From Campylorhamphus procurvoides (taxonomy: Eukaryota > Chordata > Aves > Passeriformes > Dendrocolaptidae): 64,000 bases of DNA. Positions 18,252 through 33,200 of the stretch are shown one piece after another. The notes below the pieces were generated by a model that saw only the letters and a program-made list of their open reading frames with translations, had not been told where the DNA came from and searched no databases. The stretch is taken from the NCBI GenBank assembly GCA_013396655.1, contig WBMV01006671.1, positions 1,275,003-1,339,002 on the forward strand. Reading direction: 5' to 3'. The position numbers and the translations under genes are program-made. Within the stretch, counting starts at the first letter, position 1. Every line of letters starts with the position of its first letter.

Positions 18252-21200
18252 GTAATTCCCGACTTCCCTAGAAGAATTCCGGACTTCCCTAGAAGCACAG
18301 TGGGTCTCCCAGTGGAAAGAGGGGGGGAGTGGCTGCAGTGGGGACACCGACCAAAGGTGGGAGTGGGGAGGGCAGGAAGAGGAGATAGCAGTTACCATAG
18401 CAGGTACAGAATGTACCTGTGGGTTTAGGGCCATCGGTGTGGGGAAAACAGGCAAGTTGCTTTGCTTGCTGGGCTTTACTCTCAGCAACTGACTGCTTAA
18501 AAGTTGTGTAAAGCAGCTGCTTGAAAGTTCTACAAAGTTGCTGCTGAAGGGTAGAGCAGGGAGGTAGGCTTCTTTATCTGTTTATCTTAGAGGCAGATTT
18601 AGTTTTCTGAATTATTATATAGTACTTACAGCAATTGTGGATACTATTTGTCACGAATCTCTTAATTTTTCCTTGTTTCCGTTTCTTTAAGTATTCCTTG
18701 TCTGTAGTGTATGTGGTTCTATACATTTAAGATGCAAAATTTTAAGGAATAGAAGCAATAGTACAGCACAAGTAGGTACTTGAGCAAATGAGCTCCAGCT
18801 ATTAAGTAATTCATTCATGTTCAATCTGATTTTAAGTAAAAGATGTGGGGGAAATGGATAAGCATGTTGCTGTTTTCATGTATCAGAGGTTAGGAAGGCA
18901 GCTGCCATAAAATATGGAGTTTAATATCTACATCACTTCCAGACAGATTTTTGGCAGAGTTTATCTTTGAGATGTGGCACCAAGTGGAGAGGGATGGTTG
19001 TAAAGTTGGGTGATCAATTATTCATTAATGTGTTGTAGGAGATGCATTATATTCAATTTGGAAAATAAAAGTTTTTCAGAGGCTGTGGAGCAGTGTGTTC
19101 TCTGCAGGTTACCTCTACTGACCTTGACTGCTCTGTGCTTCTTTTAACCTTGCTTAGTTCTCACTGCTGGCATTTTAAAAAAATCCACACCTGTTTTTGT
19201 CTATGCCTTTATGTCTGTACACCTTGATATCTTAAATCAGAGTATGCCAAAAACATTTAGATAGTTGTTGTGAAATTTAGTCTTCTTTGCCCTCTGTTGC
19301 ATTACCTACTTGATGTAATTTCTAATTTTTTTAAAGTCTTAATCTTTCATTCCTTCTGAAACTTTAATATGATATTAAAGTCTTTATTAAAATTAAAGTA
19401 TTATTACTTATGTACCTGCAAGCTGTGAAGCTTTTTTTACATCATATCAGTGTTTGTTCTTACAGGAAATAGGGTTCTCTCAGCCTTAGCCAACAGTTTT
19501 CTGCTTTTCAGATTCTGTTTTATAGACACACTGCTATTTGATTTATACTTACGGCTTTTGGGACTTGCTGCTGCCAAAATCAACTGATACCAGTATACCT
19601 AAGGCTGGCACATATAACTGGCATGTTTCTTTTAATACTTTTCTTGCTCAGTCAGTGAGGTAATAGTAATCATAAAGATAACAGCTTGAAAAGTTTATCA
19701 TCAAAACTGTAACAGTCTAAAAATACAATTGCTCGTCCTTTGGAATTGTTGCTTTGTTTATGTATCTGAATGTAACTGAGCTTTCATTTTCCAGAAAGAT
19801 TACATGGAGAACAAGAAAGCTGCTGTAGAATTGAAGGATGCTGCATCTCCTCATAATGCTGGCTCTAAACTCTTTCCAGCTGTGCCGCTTCCTGATGTTC
19901 ATCCTCTCCAGCAACAGCAATTACAGCTTTCACCTGGCCCCAAAGTAAGCTGCTGTGCTCATGGCTCTGACTCTTCCTGTACTCCACAAATGCATTGTGG
20001 TGGTGGTGGTGGTAACTTGATTCACCCTGGCACAATTTTAGACTCAAAAAGCACTGGGACGATAACTTGTCAAGTGGGGTCAGGATTTGCTTACCCGTCT
20101 GCATCTTCACTGAAGAACCCTCCAGCTAGAAGCAGCTTGGCAGGAATTTCCAGCGAGTTCTCTGGCATGTGCGTAGAAAACAGTGTATCTTCCTGCCAAC
20201 ATCTGCCCTGTTGTGGGAAGCTCCATTTCCAGCCCTGTCATGGTAACGTGCACAAACTGCATCAGTTCCCAGCCCTTCAGAGCTGCTCATCTCCTGGCTA
20301 TTTCCCTTGCCCTGAGTTCTCGAGTGGCACTCCGGGCCACTTGGACGAGCACCTTGCCCAGTCGGAGCTCACGTCCCGTGTGTGCGCCAACTCTCTGCAC
20401 CTAAATGTGGCACCTCCCCTTTGTCTAAAGGGCTCTCACTACTGCAGTGACTGCTTGAGCAAGGTTTGTACACCTCACATTTCTCATTTGGTAAGCAGGG
20501 AGCGTGGTTAATGTTGAAATTGTGTTATTTGAGCAACAAACCAGCTTCTGTAGGTCTAACTGGCACCCCCCTAGTTGGTGATGCACAGTGTAGGTGTACC
20601 AGGTACCCTTTTTGGAACTGATCTCCTCTGAGGTGATGTTCAGTGCAATAGGAAGACCAAGTTGCTGTCACAATGTTCAGCTTATGGAGTTCTGTAATGT
20701 ACCCAAGTTAAACTTTGACTGGACTTGAAAGACAATTACTCCTCTTTACAGCTCCAAGTAAACTGTTCTATAGTAGGGACTCTGACTAAAGGCTAACAAC
20801 AGTTAACATGTACCCTTTGGCAGCTGATCAGTAAGGAGCCATTTGTGAGTCAGGTGATTTGTCTTATGCTACAAGGATGTTCTGGGTTTGGTTTGGTTTG
20901 ATTCTTCACAAATTTGTACTTCAGTACCAATTCGGTACAATTCAGAACTCACTAGAACTGTATTTGAATATTACTAGGAATTCCAAGTGGCATAATATAC
21001 TCAGCTTTGCAAGATGTGTTACTTAAGCTTCCAAGCTTGAGTTTCCAATATAAAAGTGAAATGTCATTTCAATATGGTGAATTCAGTATATAGGGAATTA
21101 TCATCACTGTTTTGGGGGGAGGAGGGTGTTTCAACCTTGTATGCTTAATTGTGCAGATTTCACATGTGAGGTCTTTGATTGCATGTTTTTTTGAATACAT

Positions 21201-24200
21201 ATTAATACTACTTAAAGGTGGCAGCTCTTGATACGTTGAGTCTAATAGAATCTTTCCTTGCATTTGGAAATATAGAGCTAAGTATGCTGGGAAAGATTCT
21301 AGGACAGGATGGAAGCTTCCTTTGTTCAGTGATACTGTTGTTAATTACTTTGTAGAGTACATCTGAATGTGCATTTGTTGCAGAAGGGAAACTGAGTGTT
21401 TCTAGCATGGAATAGAATGTGTTAATATTGTATACTAAATGAACATGTATTTTGAAAAATTTTCCCAACAGCCAACCAGAAACAGCCTAGTTGATGCTGC
21501 TAAAATCTGGCCAAATATTCCTCCTCCAAGTGCACAGACTGCACCTGTTCCTATCCCAGTCTGTAATGGCTGTGGAACCAAAGGAGCAGGAAATGAGAAG
21601 AGTTTGCTGCTGGCAAGTAGCCTTGGCAAATCACCACAGAAATATGGTAAACCACACTTGTTTCAAACTTCCATTTAGTCAATGTGCTCCTTTTAAATAC
21701 TGTTGCAGAACAAGAGCTCTCTTAAATTGCATTGTTGTCTGGAAACTTCTATGAAGTCATAGACTAAACAGGAAAAAATATCTTGTCTCTGTTTTGAAAA
21801 TTCATGACTTGGATTTAAATGTTTTGACTACTTAGTTAATTCACTGTATTGTTTGCAGAGAGGTTTGATTTCTTTGTTGTTGGGTTTTTTACTGTTTTAA
21901 GAACTGGAAAAAGAAATTCTGAGAACTCATTTATGTTCTAGTGGTGTATGGCGAAGTTATTTTCAGCCATACTTTGTAAATGGGTCTAGAATCTATTGTC
22001 ACTTCATATGTAGTAAAGGTGTAACGTTTGCCATTACAATATAGCTTTTCCAGTGTTCTTCAGAGGAGAATACTGTGTGAAATAATTCATGGTCTTTTTA
22101 CAGCGTTAATACTGCTTCAGTTACAAAATCACATCTAATATGAAAGCTATAGACTTTAACCAATTTTTCATTCTTCTGTGACTTTTTTTAGTGTTACTGC
22201 TTTAAGACTGTGTTTTAAGGTTTCTAAGGTGTGACACCCCAATTAAGTGTCTTTACAAAATGCAGTTCTAGTTAATCTTGAAGAGTAACTAGTTGACATA
22301 TACCCAAACAAACCTGACATTTTTCTGGTGTGCCTTATTTTCAATTTTCAGTTAACTTTATTTTGTAGCTTGCTCTTGACCTGTGAGGATTCTGTGCCAT
22401 TCCTCATTTTTCTAGTTGTTTTGTGGAGATGAAATGGCTGTATAATGTTAATTCAAAATTAAGTAGATTTTCAGAGTGCTGAAACACCAGAAACTTAACC
22501 TGCAATAGAAAAAACTCTTATCCTACAGGTCAGGAGAGCGAGGTTACCTTTGTGTTTGTTTTGTACTGCCTTGGTTTTCTGTAATCACCATCATTATACT
22601 GGTAATCTCGTCCAGTTTTGTTTGGATATGTTATCTAATGCACAGTATAAATTTGATCAGCTTCCATGTTTCACTTCTATTACTGATACAGCACCCACTG
22701 AATTTAGTGTTACACAATCTCAGACAATTTTTTGTGGCAGATACCACCTCCACATTTGATAAATTTTTTTACAATACATTGCTGGATTGTGTGAGAGCTT
22801 AAAAGTAAAATTAAAGTTGTCTTGCATCTTCATACTAACTTGACAGTGACTGAGTTTCTCTTAAGACTGGTTTGTTAGATTCCTTGAGAAAATAAAAGTG
22901 AACCTGCATTTCTGGGCATGCCATTTATAAAGCTGCCCATGTGCAAAGTTTATACTACGCAGAGTTTGATATTTTTGGTATTTGGAGATAAAAGTGAGAT
23001 GTGTTCTTAAACCTGTACAGGGTCTCCGGAAGTTGCAATAACAGGCCAAGTTCTGGAGAACTTGCCCCCCATTGGAGTCTTCTGGGATATTGAAAACTGT
23101 TCGGTTCCCACTGGCCGTTCCGCCATAGCAGTTGTGCAGAGGATTCGTGAGAAGTTCTTTAAAGGTCACAGAGAGGCAGAATTCATCTGTGTGTGTGACA
23201 TAAGTAAAGAAAATAAAGAAGTTATTCAGGAGCTAAACAACTGCCAGGTATCAAAACAGCACCTGCTTGGTGAGAACTTGTGTACTTTGAATGTGCCAAC
23301 AGTGGTTCATGTTCGCTAAAGCTTTGTTTGCTTCTCAGGGTTTTGTGTATGAGCTTATCTTTAGTTTATGGGTGGGGACTTTAATGCAGAGTTTTTCCTG
23401 GTGGGAAGTTTTTTAAAACTGAAACTGCATTCTGTTATCTGTAGACTACTGTTTTACTGTTTACAAGAGACTTTCTATCTCATTCAGTAAAATGTGGTGG
23501 AGTTTTCGTTATCCTTCAAATCTGTGACTGAATGATTAACCTAAAACAACTAAGATTCTGTGAACTTCTTTGCTTTGCTAGTGAATACTGTGCTGATTGG
23601 TAAGGACACGCTTGTAAGGACACTAGTGGTATTGATGGGGGCACCTTTAACACTACAGATCTTTTCTTTTGATACCTTCTATTTCTTGGGGGATATTTTA
23701 AGTTTTTTGTACTGACTTCTATGTCAGAAATTTCCACTCCCGAAATTGCAGATATAATAATAGCTTAGCAGTTTATCTGCTTATGTGAGGTAAAATGAAT
23801 CAATAGCAAGTACTTACTATGTTTGCCAACCCTCTATGTCAACTGAAGTTTTGTGGAATGTTTTTAGGGTGTGCAAGTTGTGATCTTTACCACAGAGCAG
23901 CAGAAGTAATCCTGAAGACACTGCTGAACAGCTAGGGTTGAACGTTATTGCTCATTAGAACAGCTTGAGATCTGTGTTCTGTTTCATGCACGTGTGTGTT
24001 AATTTATCTAAATAAAAGGTGCATGTGAAGCTTGTATTTCAATTTAAAAAAATTAAAGCAAGCACTGTTCACATTGAAGCTTTTCTTTAGAGTGTGTCTG
24101 TGTATTTCCACAGGTGACTGTTGCACACATCAATGCTACAGCCAAGAATGCTGCTGATGACAAACTCAGGCAGAGTCTAAGGAGGTTTGCTGATACACAC

Positions 24201-27200
24201 ACTGCACCTGCCACTGTGGTTCTTGTGTCAAGTAAGTGCTTGACTCCCCTACAGTGCAAAATTCAGTTCCTGTTTTCAGTGGCACTGTTTTGCTTTCCAA
24301 GGGTGGTGTTTAGGACCAGCTCTAACTGACCTGCTGAAGAATTCTTAATGTCAGTGGCAGCAAGGGAAAAGCAAGGACAGTAACATGAGAACTTGGCTTA
24401 GTTCAGTCAGTGTTATCTGATGTCTTGAGTGTCAGTAGGTATGTGTGTACATACTGTCCAAAGGTAGCTTCAGCAGAAGCTGATGAAGTAAAACTCCTGG
24501 AGCTGTGTTTGTGGTCTGAGCAAAATGTATTTGTTTTTAATTCTCAAAGCAGCATATATTGCAGTTAAATATGCAGCCGCTCAGCTGTTGAATTGCTGTT
24601 TGTTGCCTTGGGTTTCTCCCTCAAGCTTAACAAATGTTTGCTGTAGAAATATCCAGTACTAGTCGAATGCCCTGCTGATGAATTGCTACAAGCTGCTGTT
24701 AAAAGGAAGCCCTTGTCTTGAGACTGAATGCCAACTGCTCATTTAAATTATGTCTGTGGAGAAGCCTTGTAGCTGCTGATGCTTTTTCATTGGAAATTCT
24801 CAATGATAACTTCAGATCTCACTTGACAAGTTCTAGTTTTGTTTCTTTAATCTGATTTTTTTAGCTTTTTCAAGTGTTTCCTTGCCTATTTTTTTTTCTC
24901 CAGCGGATGTCAACTTTGCTTTGGAACTGAGTGACCTGAGACATCGACATGGTTTCCGAATAATTTTGATTCATAAAAACCAAGCTTCAGAAGCACTCTT
25001 ACATCATGCCCATGAGCTTATTTGTTTTGAAGAATTTATTTCAGACTTGCCACCAAGGTTACCGCTGAAAATGCCGGTAAAGTTTTTAATTCTTGATGCA
25101 ACAGGTGTTTCCAAGTGTCAAATTCCATTTGTTTTTGGTTCTAATTTAGGAGGAGAGCAGGCTGGAATTACTTGTGTTAGTTATGGTGAGAGGCATCATG
25201 TCTGCTGTGGTTTTGACCATTGTCTGTATATTTCAGTTACTACCATGTAAGTGTTTACCTTCTGTTTAAGACTGAAAGAATGAAATAATAAAATGAGCAA
25301 GTAATTAAATAAAATAGCAAGGTCACGTTCTTATCAGTACATATTTCACCCGGTAAGGTACCTTACATGCTTTTCTCTCACTTGCAGAAAGTTTGGGAAG
25401 AGCTTTGTTGTGCATTAAGACGTCCTAGTGCTTTTGTAAGCCTTGAGTGACTTTTTCTTTCTTGAGTTTTTTCTTCTTTGGTGATTCCCTCTGAATTTGT
25501 TGTGTTGTCTTTATACAGCACTCATCGTTTTTTTCTTTCTTTGAAATGACTTCCTGAACTATGTGTTCATATGCCTGTGTAGAATATATAGATTATTGGA
25601 TGGTTAGCAATTCTCCTCTGGAGAATTGATCAGGTCCATTGATCAGGCTCTCTGTAGATACTTCTAACTTTCAATTATATTGGAGATGGAAGTTTGAGGA
25701 TCTAACCTGGAATGAGAAATTTTCCAAACAAATTCAGTGCTGCAAAAGGAATGACGTGAGAATGGGACAGGGGAGATGGGTGGGTAGCATGTCACCAGAA
25801 CCAATGTAAAACTACTGGTTTAGAACATGAAGATATTCTGACAGAATCAAATTAAAATCTCCCTCCCTTCCAACAGGCCTGCCATACGCTGCTGTATGTC
25901 TATAATCTGCCAACAAACAGAGACAGCAAAAGTGTCAGCAACAGGCTGAGGCGTTTGTCAGACAACTGTGGGGGGAAGGTGCTGAGCATTTCTGGAAGCA
26001 GTGCAATTCTCCGCTTTTTAAACCAAGAGAGTGCTGAGCGGGCTCGGAAGCGAATGGAAAACGAAGATGTTTTTGGTAACAGGATCATCGTGTCTTTTAC
26101 TCCCAAAAACAAAGAACTTAATGAAACAAAAAGCTCTAGCTTTGTGGGAACTGAGAAGGTTAAGTCTCCCAAAAAAATTAACAAGAACACGAAGCTGTGC
26201 CTCCTTAACAAAGACTCAAGTGATCAGTCTTCTGGTACCAAAGGCTCTGCTGGGAGAGGATTCCAGGTTCATGGATCCATCATCAAACCCACCAATGTTA
26301 AAAGTTTACAGGTATTGTTTTATGTTATTCGGTATTCTTGCTTCTCCTTGTGTCCTGAGCATTGCTTCTGTTACAGTTTTATCTTTAACTTGTCAGTCCT
26401 ATTAAATGAATGATTGTAATGTATAGTGACATTGCTGAATGAGAGCTATATTCATATGTTTGCAAAGCAGACAATTTGAGGGTGGTTGTTCCCTCTTCCT
26501 GCCTCTTTCTTCTCAATTTGGAAATACTGCTCCTACTTAGTCATGAATCTTAGCCAGTTTTGACCTTTGCATTGGTAATGAGTCTAACATCTGGAGTGAT
26601 CCATTTTGCTAGTTTTAAGGAGAAGTAGGGTTAGATCTACAGTGTAGCCAAATATTTCAGCTACTTGACAGTCTACTCTTTTCTGCCACAGAAAATCAAA
26701 AATTCCCTGTTATGAAATGCCAATTAAAATGCTCTTGTCAGTCATCTAGGGTTCCATTAGAGGGAAAGCTGCTGGCAAGGGATGTGTGGTGCTTTTATGT
26801 TGACCTTTTATCTCTTTCATGTAGGAGCTGTGCCGCCTTGAATCAAAGAACATCAGCAGAAATACTGAAAACCAGCAAGAACATCTGAGAGAAGAAATTC
26901 CTTCTCCTCAGAGTAACTCTAATGCAGCAATTTCTGTGTCTCTGGCAACCAAAAAAACGGGAGCAGGAGAATCATCCTCTAAAAGTAGTCAGAAGTATGT
27001 TTAAAAAATAAAAAGACCCAATGTTAGTTATATTTTTTTAATGCAAATTCTGCAACATAATGTTTTCTTTTTTTACATGTATCTGTAAATAGAAAAGAGA
27101 CCTCTGCCTCCAGGAGCATTACCAATTCCCCTGTAGATAAAAAAGATAAAGATGAAACTGTATTTCAGGTCAGCTATCCCTCTGCTTTCAGCAAGCTGAC

Positions 27201-30200
27201 AGCCTCGAGACAGCTCAGTCCTTTACTCATGTCTCAGAGTTGCTGGTCATCTCGGTAAGTGTCTGTGTTATTTGGGAGATGAAGTGAAACTTCTCTGATA
27301 CGTACGCTGATTTTTGACAGCTACGTGTGAAGCTGTGAATGCTAAGCATGTTTCTCACTACACTGATTTACATGGAGACAAAAGGAATTCATGGTGGTGC
27401 TGTGTAACAGCTAACAGGTTGGGGATAAAGATAAGGTGGAGAAAACTCTTTATCAATACTCGTGATATGGCAATTGTTTTATGCAAACTTTGACTTTAAA
27501 ACCTCTGAAAAAATCCTCAGAGGTGTTACAGACATCTTACTCCTCTTTCAGTGCCTTTGATATTCCCAGTAGAGATCTAACCAGACCTATTATATTCCCA
27601 TAAATTGCATATCTGGTGTTTGCCAGTTATTAGAATCATGTGAATGAATTTGACTTCTTAATGTGTTATAGGATACTAGAATACTTGGTGCCAAATATAT
27701 TAAGTGACTTTTAAACACACGATGAACTATTTCCTTTTTTCTCATAGAAAATACTTGTTATGACATTCTGCTTGTGGTGGAATTTGTTTTGCCTGCACAG
27801 ATATGTAGTGGGAAAATCCATTCAAAGTGCTGTATTTGTGTACTTGATCTCAGTCTATTTTGACTGACTTTAAGATGTATATATAAGAATTGTGCAAAAG
27901 CTTCTTTAGCTCATAAATGTTTTTATTTTACCCAGGAGTATGTCTCCAAACCTTTCAAATAGATCATCTCCACTTACATTTAATGTAGTGAATCATACCA
28001 GTGGTACAGACTACACTGATCCTTTTGCAAATGGTGCAGACATTCAGATCAGCAACATAGATTACAGATTGTCCAGAAAAGAGTTGCAGCAAAATTTACA
28101 AGAAATTTTCTCAAGATATGGCAAGGTAAAGGCTCAAATTCCTTTGTTAAGTCTGTTTTCTAAGTACTTCCTGTTTATGTATTTAGGGGCGTGTTTATGG
28201 TTTAGCTTCAGGTGAGCAACAATGAAAACGTATACAAGCAGGACTTTTTAAAACTTTATTAAAAGGAGGTATTGTGGGTTTTTTCCTTTAAAAAGACCAG
28301 ATCATCACTTGCACTAAGGTTTTAATTTGCATGTCATCTTCATAGAACTCGCATTCTGAGGTTTTGTATGTAAAATTCTTAGTAAGTGGCTCATTAGTCA
28401 TGCCGAGAAGAGACTTAGGCTTTAACAGGATAACCTTTTTAAGCTGTAAGGCTGAATTCCAAATGCCAGCTTAAGAATCACAGTAAAAACTGAATTTCTC
28501 TTTTTGAATAAGAAGTGATCAGAAGCAGGGGGAGTGTGAATTAGTAAAAAGCCACTATGGAAGGTAAGGTCATTTCTGCAGCAGTCCCATTTCTGTCTGA
28601 TCTGTCAATGATATTCTTCTGGCATAATCTACATGGGAAGATAATGCTGATGTTAATGTCCAGGTTCCCTGCACTTGGCTCTTGTTTGCATTGTCCTTTG
28701 CATTGTATTTGGCTCTTGACCAAAGCAAGATGGTGCTACTCTAGTGGTGGCTTGACTGGGGTTCATATTTTGTTATGAATGTTTGAGGTGTTTCCTTCCT
28801 CAGGTAAAAAGCGTTGAGCTCAGTCCTCACACAGACTACCAGCTGAAGGCTCTAGTTCAGATGGAAAATCTTCAAGAAGCAATCAGTGCTGTCAACAGTC
28901 TTCACAGATACAAAATTGGCAGTAAGAGGATCCAGGTCTCATTAGCAACGGGAGCTGCTAGTAAATCACTATCTCTACTTAGGTAATAAGCACTTTGGCA
29001 TCTTCTTAATTGTCCTAGCATGTATTTAGTAGCTGAAAGATGATTTAAAATACTGATTAAAGGAATGGTAGAGAAGTAAAGTCAAATCTGTCATAACCTG
29101 ATCAATGTGTTAAATACAACTAGGTTAATTTTCAGTTTAGCGTTTTTACACTGCTTATATCCTGAGCTGCATCTCAAGAGGCTAGATCTCTGATGAATAG
29201 AGTTTAATAGCTTCACTACTATGCTTGCATTATACTGATATATCTCTTAACTTGTATGGCTGAGTTAAGGTTGCACTTGGCATCTTTATTTTTTCTTTCC
29301 TCTGAGAAAATGCATATGAATTGTGTCTTTAAGGATGGGTGCACAGTTGAAATGCTGTTGGTGTTTCCTTGATGCATCTTCTAGATGGAAGATGATGCAA
29401 CTAGAGTGCTGATGCTAGTGAGAATACAGGCATTTATTTTCTTCATACTGAAAGAAAGCATTAGGATAAAGGTTGTCATTGTTTATTCATAGAATGAAAC
29501 TGGTGCTTGGAGTGTAGAGTGTTCTACAGTTATGTACTACTTGCTATTGTACCAGTTAGAAGTTTATTTGGTTCTTGCCTGTTTAGAGTTTGTAATTTAA
29601 TGGCCAGGCTGGTAACTTTTAATGCTGCAGCTTTGGTGTTGCATTTTATAGGTGCCTGATTCTTACCACCACCTATGAAAGATGCAGCTCCTTCAGACAC
29701 ATAACCTGATGAGTTAGGAGAAATATTATTACTTGCACTGCCTAATCTGAAATGACAACTTTGTAGTGCTGGAATGGGAGGGAATGCAATTTGTCCTGTT
29801 TTATTTATAGTCCATAAACTGCATTTGTAATTCTCACCAGCTTGGGCTGGAGTTTAATAATAACAGATTAATTTTGTGCTAATACTGCAAAACTTCTTTT
29901 GTAGCTCAGAAGCAATGTCCATTCTGCAGGATGCACCTGCTTGTTGTTTACCTGTGTTCAAATTCACAGAAATTTATGAGAAAAAGTAAGTACTAGAAGG
30001 AAAACAAGAACTTCTAAAAAGAATCTAGTCTTGTGTGATTTTTTTTTTCACCATGATTTATGGAGAGTAGCTAAATAGAGAGTTGTGGATTTTTGTGGTT
30101 AGGTGTTGCAGCATATTTTGTATCCAGAGGCAATGACTGGCCTTTCTTAAAGGGTTCCAGTTCGGTATTTTACTTCATTTTTCTACATTGGTAAGAATAG

Positions 30201-33200
30201 GTTCATTACCTTAACATTTTGCATAGAATAGTTTCTAGCATATTCCTGCTTGCTAAACAAAAAACGCAGAGTACAGCCTTGCCTTAACTGTGTTTGTAAT
30301 GTGCTTTTATTCCCATCTTTCTTCTAGGTTTGGTCGTAAGTTAATTGTATCAGACTTATATAAGCTGACGGATACTGTGGCAGTCCGTGAGCAGGGCGGT
30401 GGGAGGCTGGTGTGCCTCCTGCCCAGCAGCCAGGCCCGCCAGAGCCCACTGGGATCTTCCCAGTCCCACGATGGTTCATCAGCCAACTGTAGCCCTATAA
30501 TATTTGAAGAGTTGGAATATCACGAGCCTGTTTGTAAGCAGCATTGCCTGAATAAAGACTTTATGTAAGCTGTGTATAAAACACTATACAATCTTACAAA
30601 ATATTTGAATGGTATTTGTCCTGTATAGGTATATTAAAGTTGAGGTATATATGTTCTCGTAGCCTGCTCTGGGCACTGTTTACATGCTTACAAGAACAAG
30701 TCAGAAAATAGTGAGGTGGCACAGGGACTTTTTTAGGCAATTCTCATGGGTTACGTGTCCAGGTAGGATGACTGTGTTCCAGCACAGCTGCCAGGATTGA
30801 ACACCTTTTGAACAGAAGCTGGAAGGTACACTGTGTTCCTGTGGTGATGTAGGGAGGGTACCCATATTAGAGATTTCTATTATTTATTACATAATTGACT
30901 GGAACTGATCATTCTTTGTCCTCCAGCTACATTTAGTAAGTGATTCATACTTGGTTGAAGGTTTCCTGAAGCCATGTATTAAGGTTTTTGTTTTGTTCAA
31001 CAAAAGCCAGGTTGTGCTACTGGAGCAGTTATTAGGTGTTAACTGCCTGGTATGCGCTGCTAAAACTTCATTTGGAAGTTTTAATTTAATGGTGATAGAA
31101 ATGTGGTCATCTAAATGTTACTTCTGGTAACTTGCTGTAGCTGTATGAATTTTTGGGAGGGGGGGGGGAGATGAAAGTTGTTTGTGACTGTGCATAGTGC
31201 TGTTGTCAGCTAGTAGCAGTATATTTTATGCATTTAGTATAATGTTTACTGTGGAGGTGTGTGAGCACAGATATACTATGCCAAAGCTATATGTAGAATA
31301 AGCATATAAACTTGAACCTTTATTTTTGCAGTGAGCATGAGTTTGATCCAGATTCTTATAGAATTCCTTTCGTGATTTTGTCTCTGAAGACATTTGCTCC
31401 TCAAGTTCATAGTCTTCTACAGACACATGAGGGTACTGTGCCTTTACTAAGGTAAAATATTTTAATGTATGTTTCTAGTGTAAGGTCTGATAGGGTGAAG
31501 ACTTAAAACCTCATGGAAATTACGGGTTGTATAAAAACTTCAGTTCTTGTGTAAGGTGGTATCCTCTATAGCAAATAAGTGCATTATGAAATTATTACTT
31601 TTGAAAGTCTTCTTGAGCAAAAACAGCACACTTATTTAAAAATGTGGTTTTTACAAAAATTTCTGTAATGTGTCAGTTGTTGAAGCTTCTTGCTCATGAA
31701 GTGTCTCAAAATAGTGATATTTTTAGAAGCATTGTTATTGTGGTATTTTAGTGTATAATGTAAGCTTTTTTTCTTCCACAGTTTTCCTGATTGTTACATG
31801 TCTGAGTTCAATGATCTTGAAATGGTGCCAGAAGGCCAGGGTGGTGTTCCTTTAGAACATCTGATTACCTGTGTTCCTGGAGTTAACATTGCCACTGCCC
31901 AAAATGGCATTAAAGTTATTAAATGGATACATAACAAACCACCACCTCCTACTGCAGGTAAATATTTCCATTTAAAACCTTTTCTCTGAACTATTATTTT
32001 TATGCTAAAAAGCTAAGCTAATAAATTCTCCTAATGAAATAGACATGTTATACAACTGTTAAACTCTTCAGGAAGAGAAACTTTTAGCTGCAGTGTTCAT
32101 ACTTTTTATTTTCTGCTATGCAGTAGCTTCTGTCCATAAATCAAGTGCAGTGCTTAGCGGAAGAATATTAGTGAAAGGTTCAGTAATACAACTTTTTTTT
32201 GGTTGTAGATCCTTGGCTTCTACGTTCCAAAAGCCCTGTGGGCAATCCACAACTCATTCAGTTCAGTAGAGAAGTGATAGATCTCCTTAAAAGCCAACCA
32301 TCTTGTGTCATCCCTGTCAGTAAATTCATCCCAACGTACCACCACCACTTTGCGAAGCAGTGCCGAGTGTCTGACTATGGGTATTCCAAACTAATGGAGC
32401 TGCTGGAGGCAGTGCCTCATGTACTGCAAGTGAGTGATGTGGCTCTGTTCCTCTTGAACTGGGGAATTGTATTTGCAGCTCTCCAAATTACTGGCTGGTA
32501 TTGTGAAATACATGCTGTGCAGTTACCCTATCCCACCTTCAGAGAGATGGTTAACTGAACCTTGGTGGGTAATTGTATTCTTCTTTGAGATGCCGTTTCT
32601 GTATAATTTTTATTGCGCCTACCCTTTCAAAGCAGCGTCTGGGGAAACAAACTCCTCATTTAAGCCTCTGGAATAAAGTTTGAAGTGCTTTTTACGTGTG
32701 GGTTGTGCTTGGGTAAGAGCTTTTAATTGCGCTGTGTATCATAAGAACACAGCAAATGCTGAGTGCTCATGAGTTGGGCTGAGGTGTGGAGTTTGTGACT
32801 TGAAGGATTTCTGTATGATATAGGTCATGTGATCTTATGTTACAAAACCACTATGGCCACATTAGCTTACTGTTTTGAACACCAGGTGGCTGTAGAATTT
32901 TTAAATAACCAATACAAATGTGCAGGAGTTTGCAATAGCACTTGTGAAGGAAGTGTTGATTTTTTTGATGGCATATGTCAGTACAGAAAGTGTGTGGCTT
33001 CATGAGGCTGCTGTTCCAAACACCGTCTCTGCTATAGTCCTTATTTCCCACCTACCTATACTAGAACTGGCTCTTAAATACCTTTTGCTGAGGGTGCGGG
33101 AGATGAGTGACCAAATGAAATTTTCTTTCAGATCCTTGGCATGGGTTCCAAACGCTTGTTAACTCTAACACACAGAGCTCAAGTGAAGCGCTTTACTCAA

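Noticed and set aside
18105..18428. MARF1 exon 2 continuing into [13 protein letters not shown] as a protein repeat
   Set aside because: Phase and homology put the donor at 18251, with the next exon at 19795 giving [11 protein letters not shown]; the repeat is intronic.
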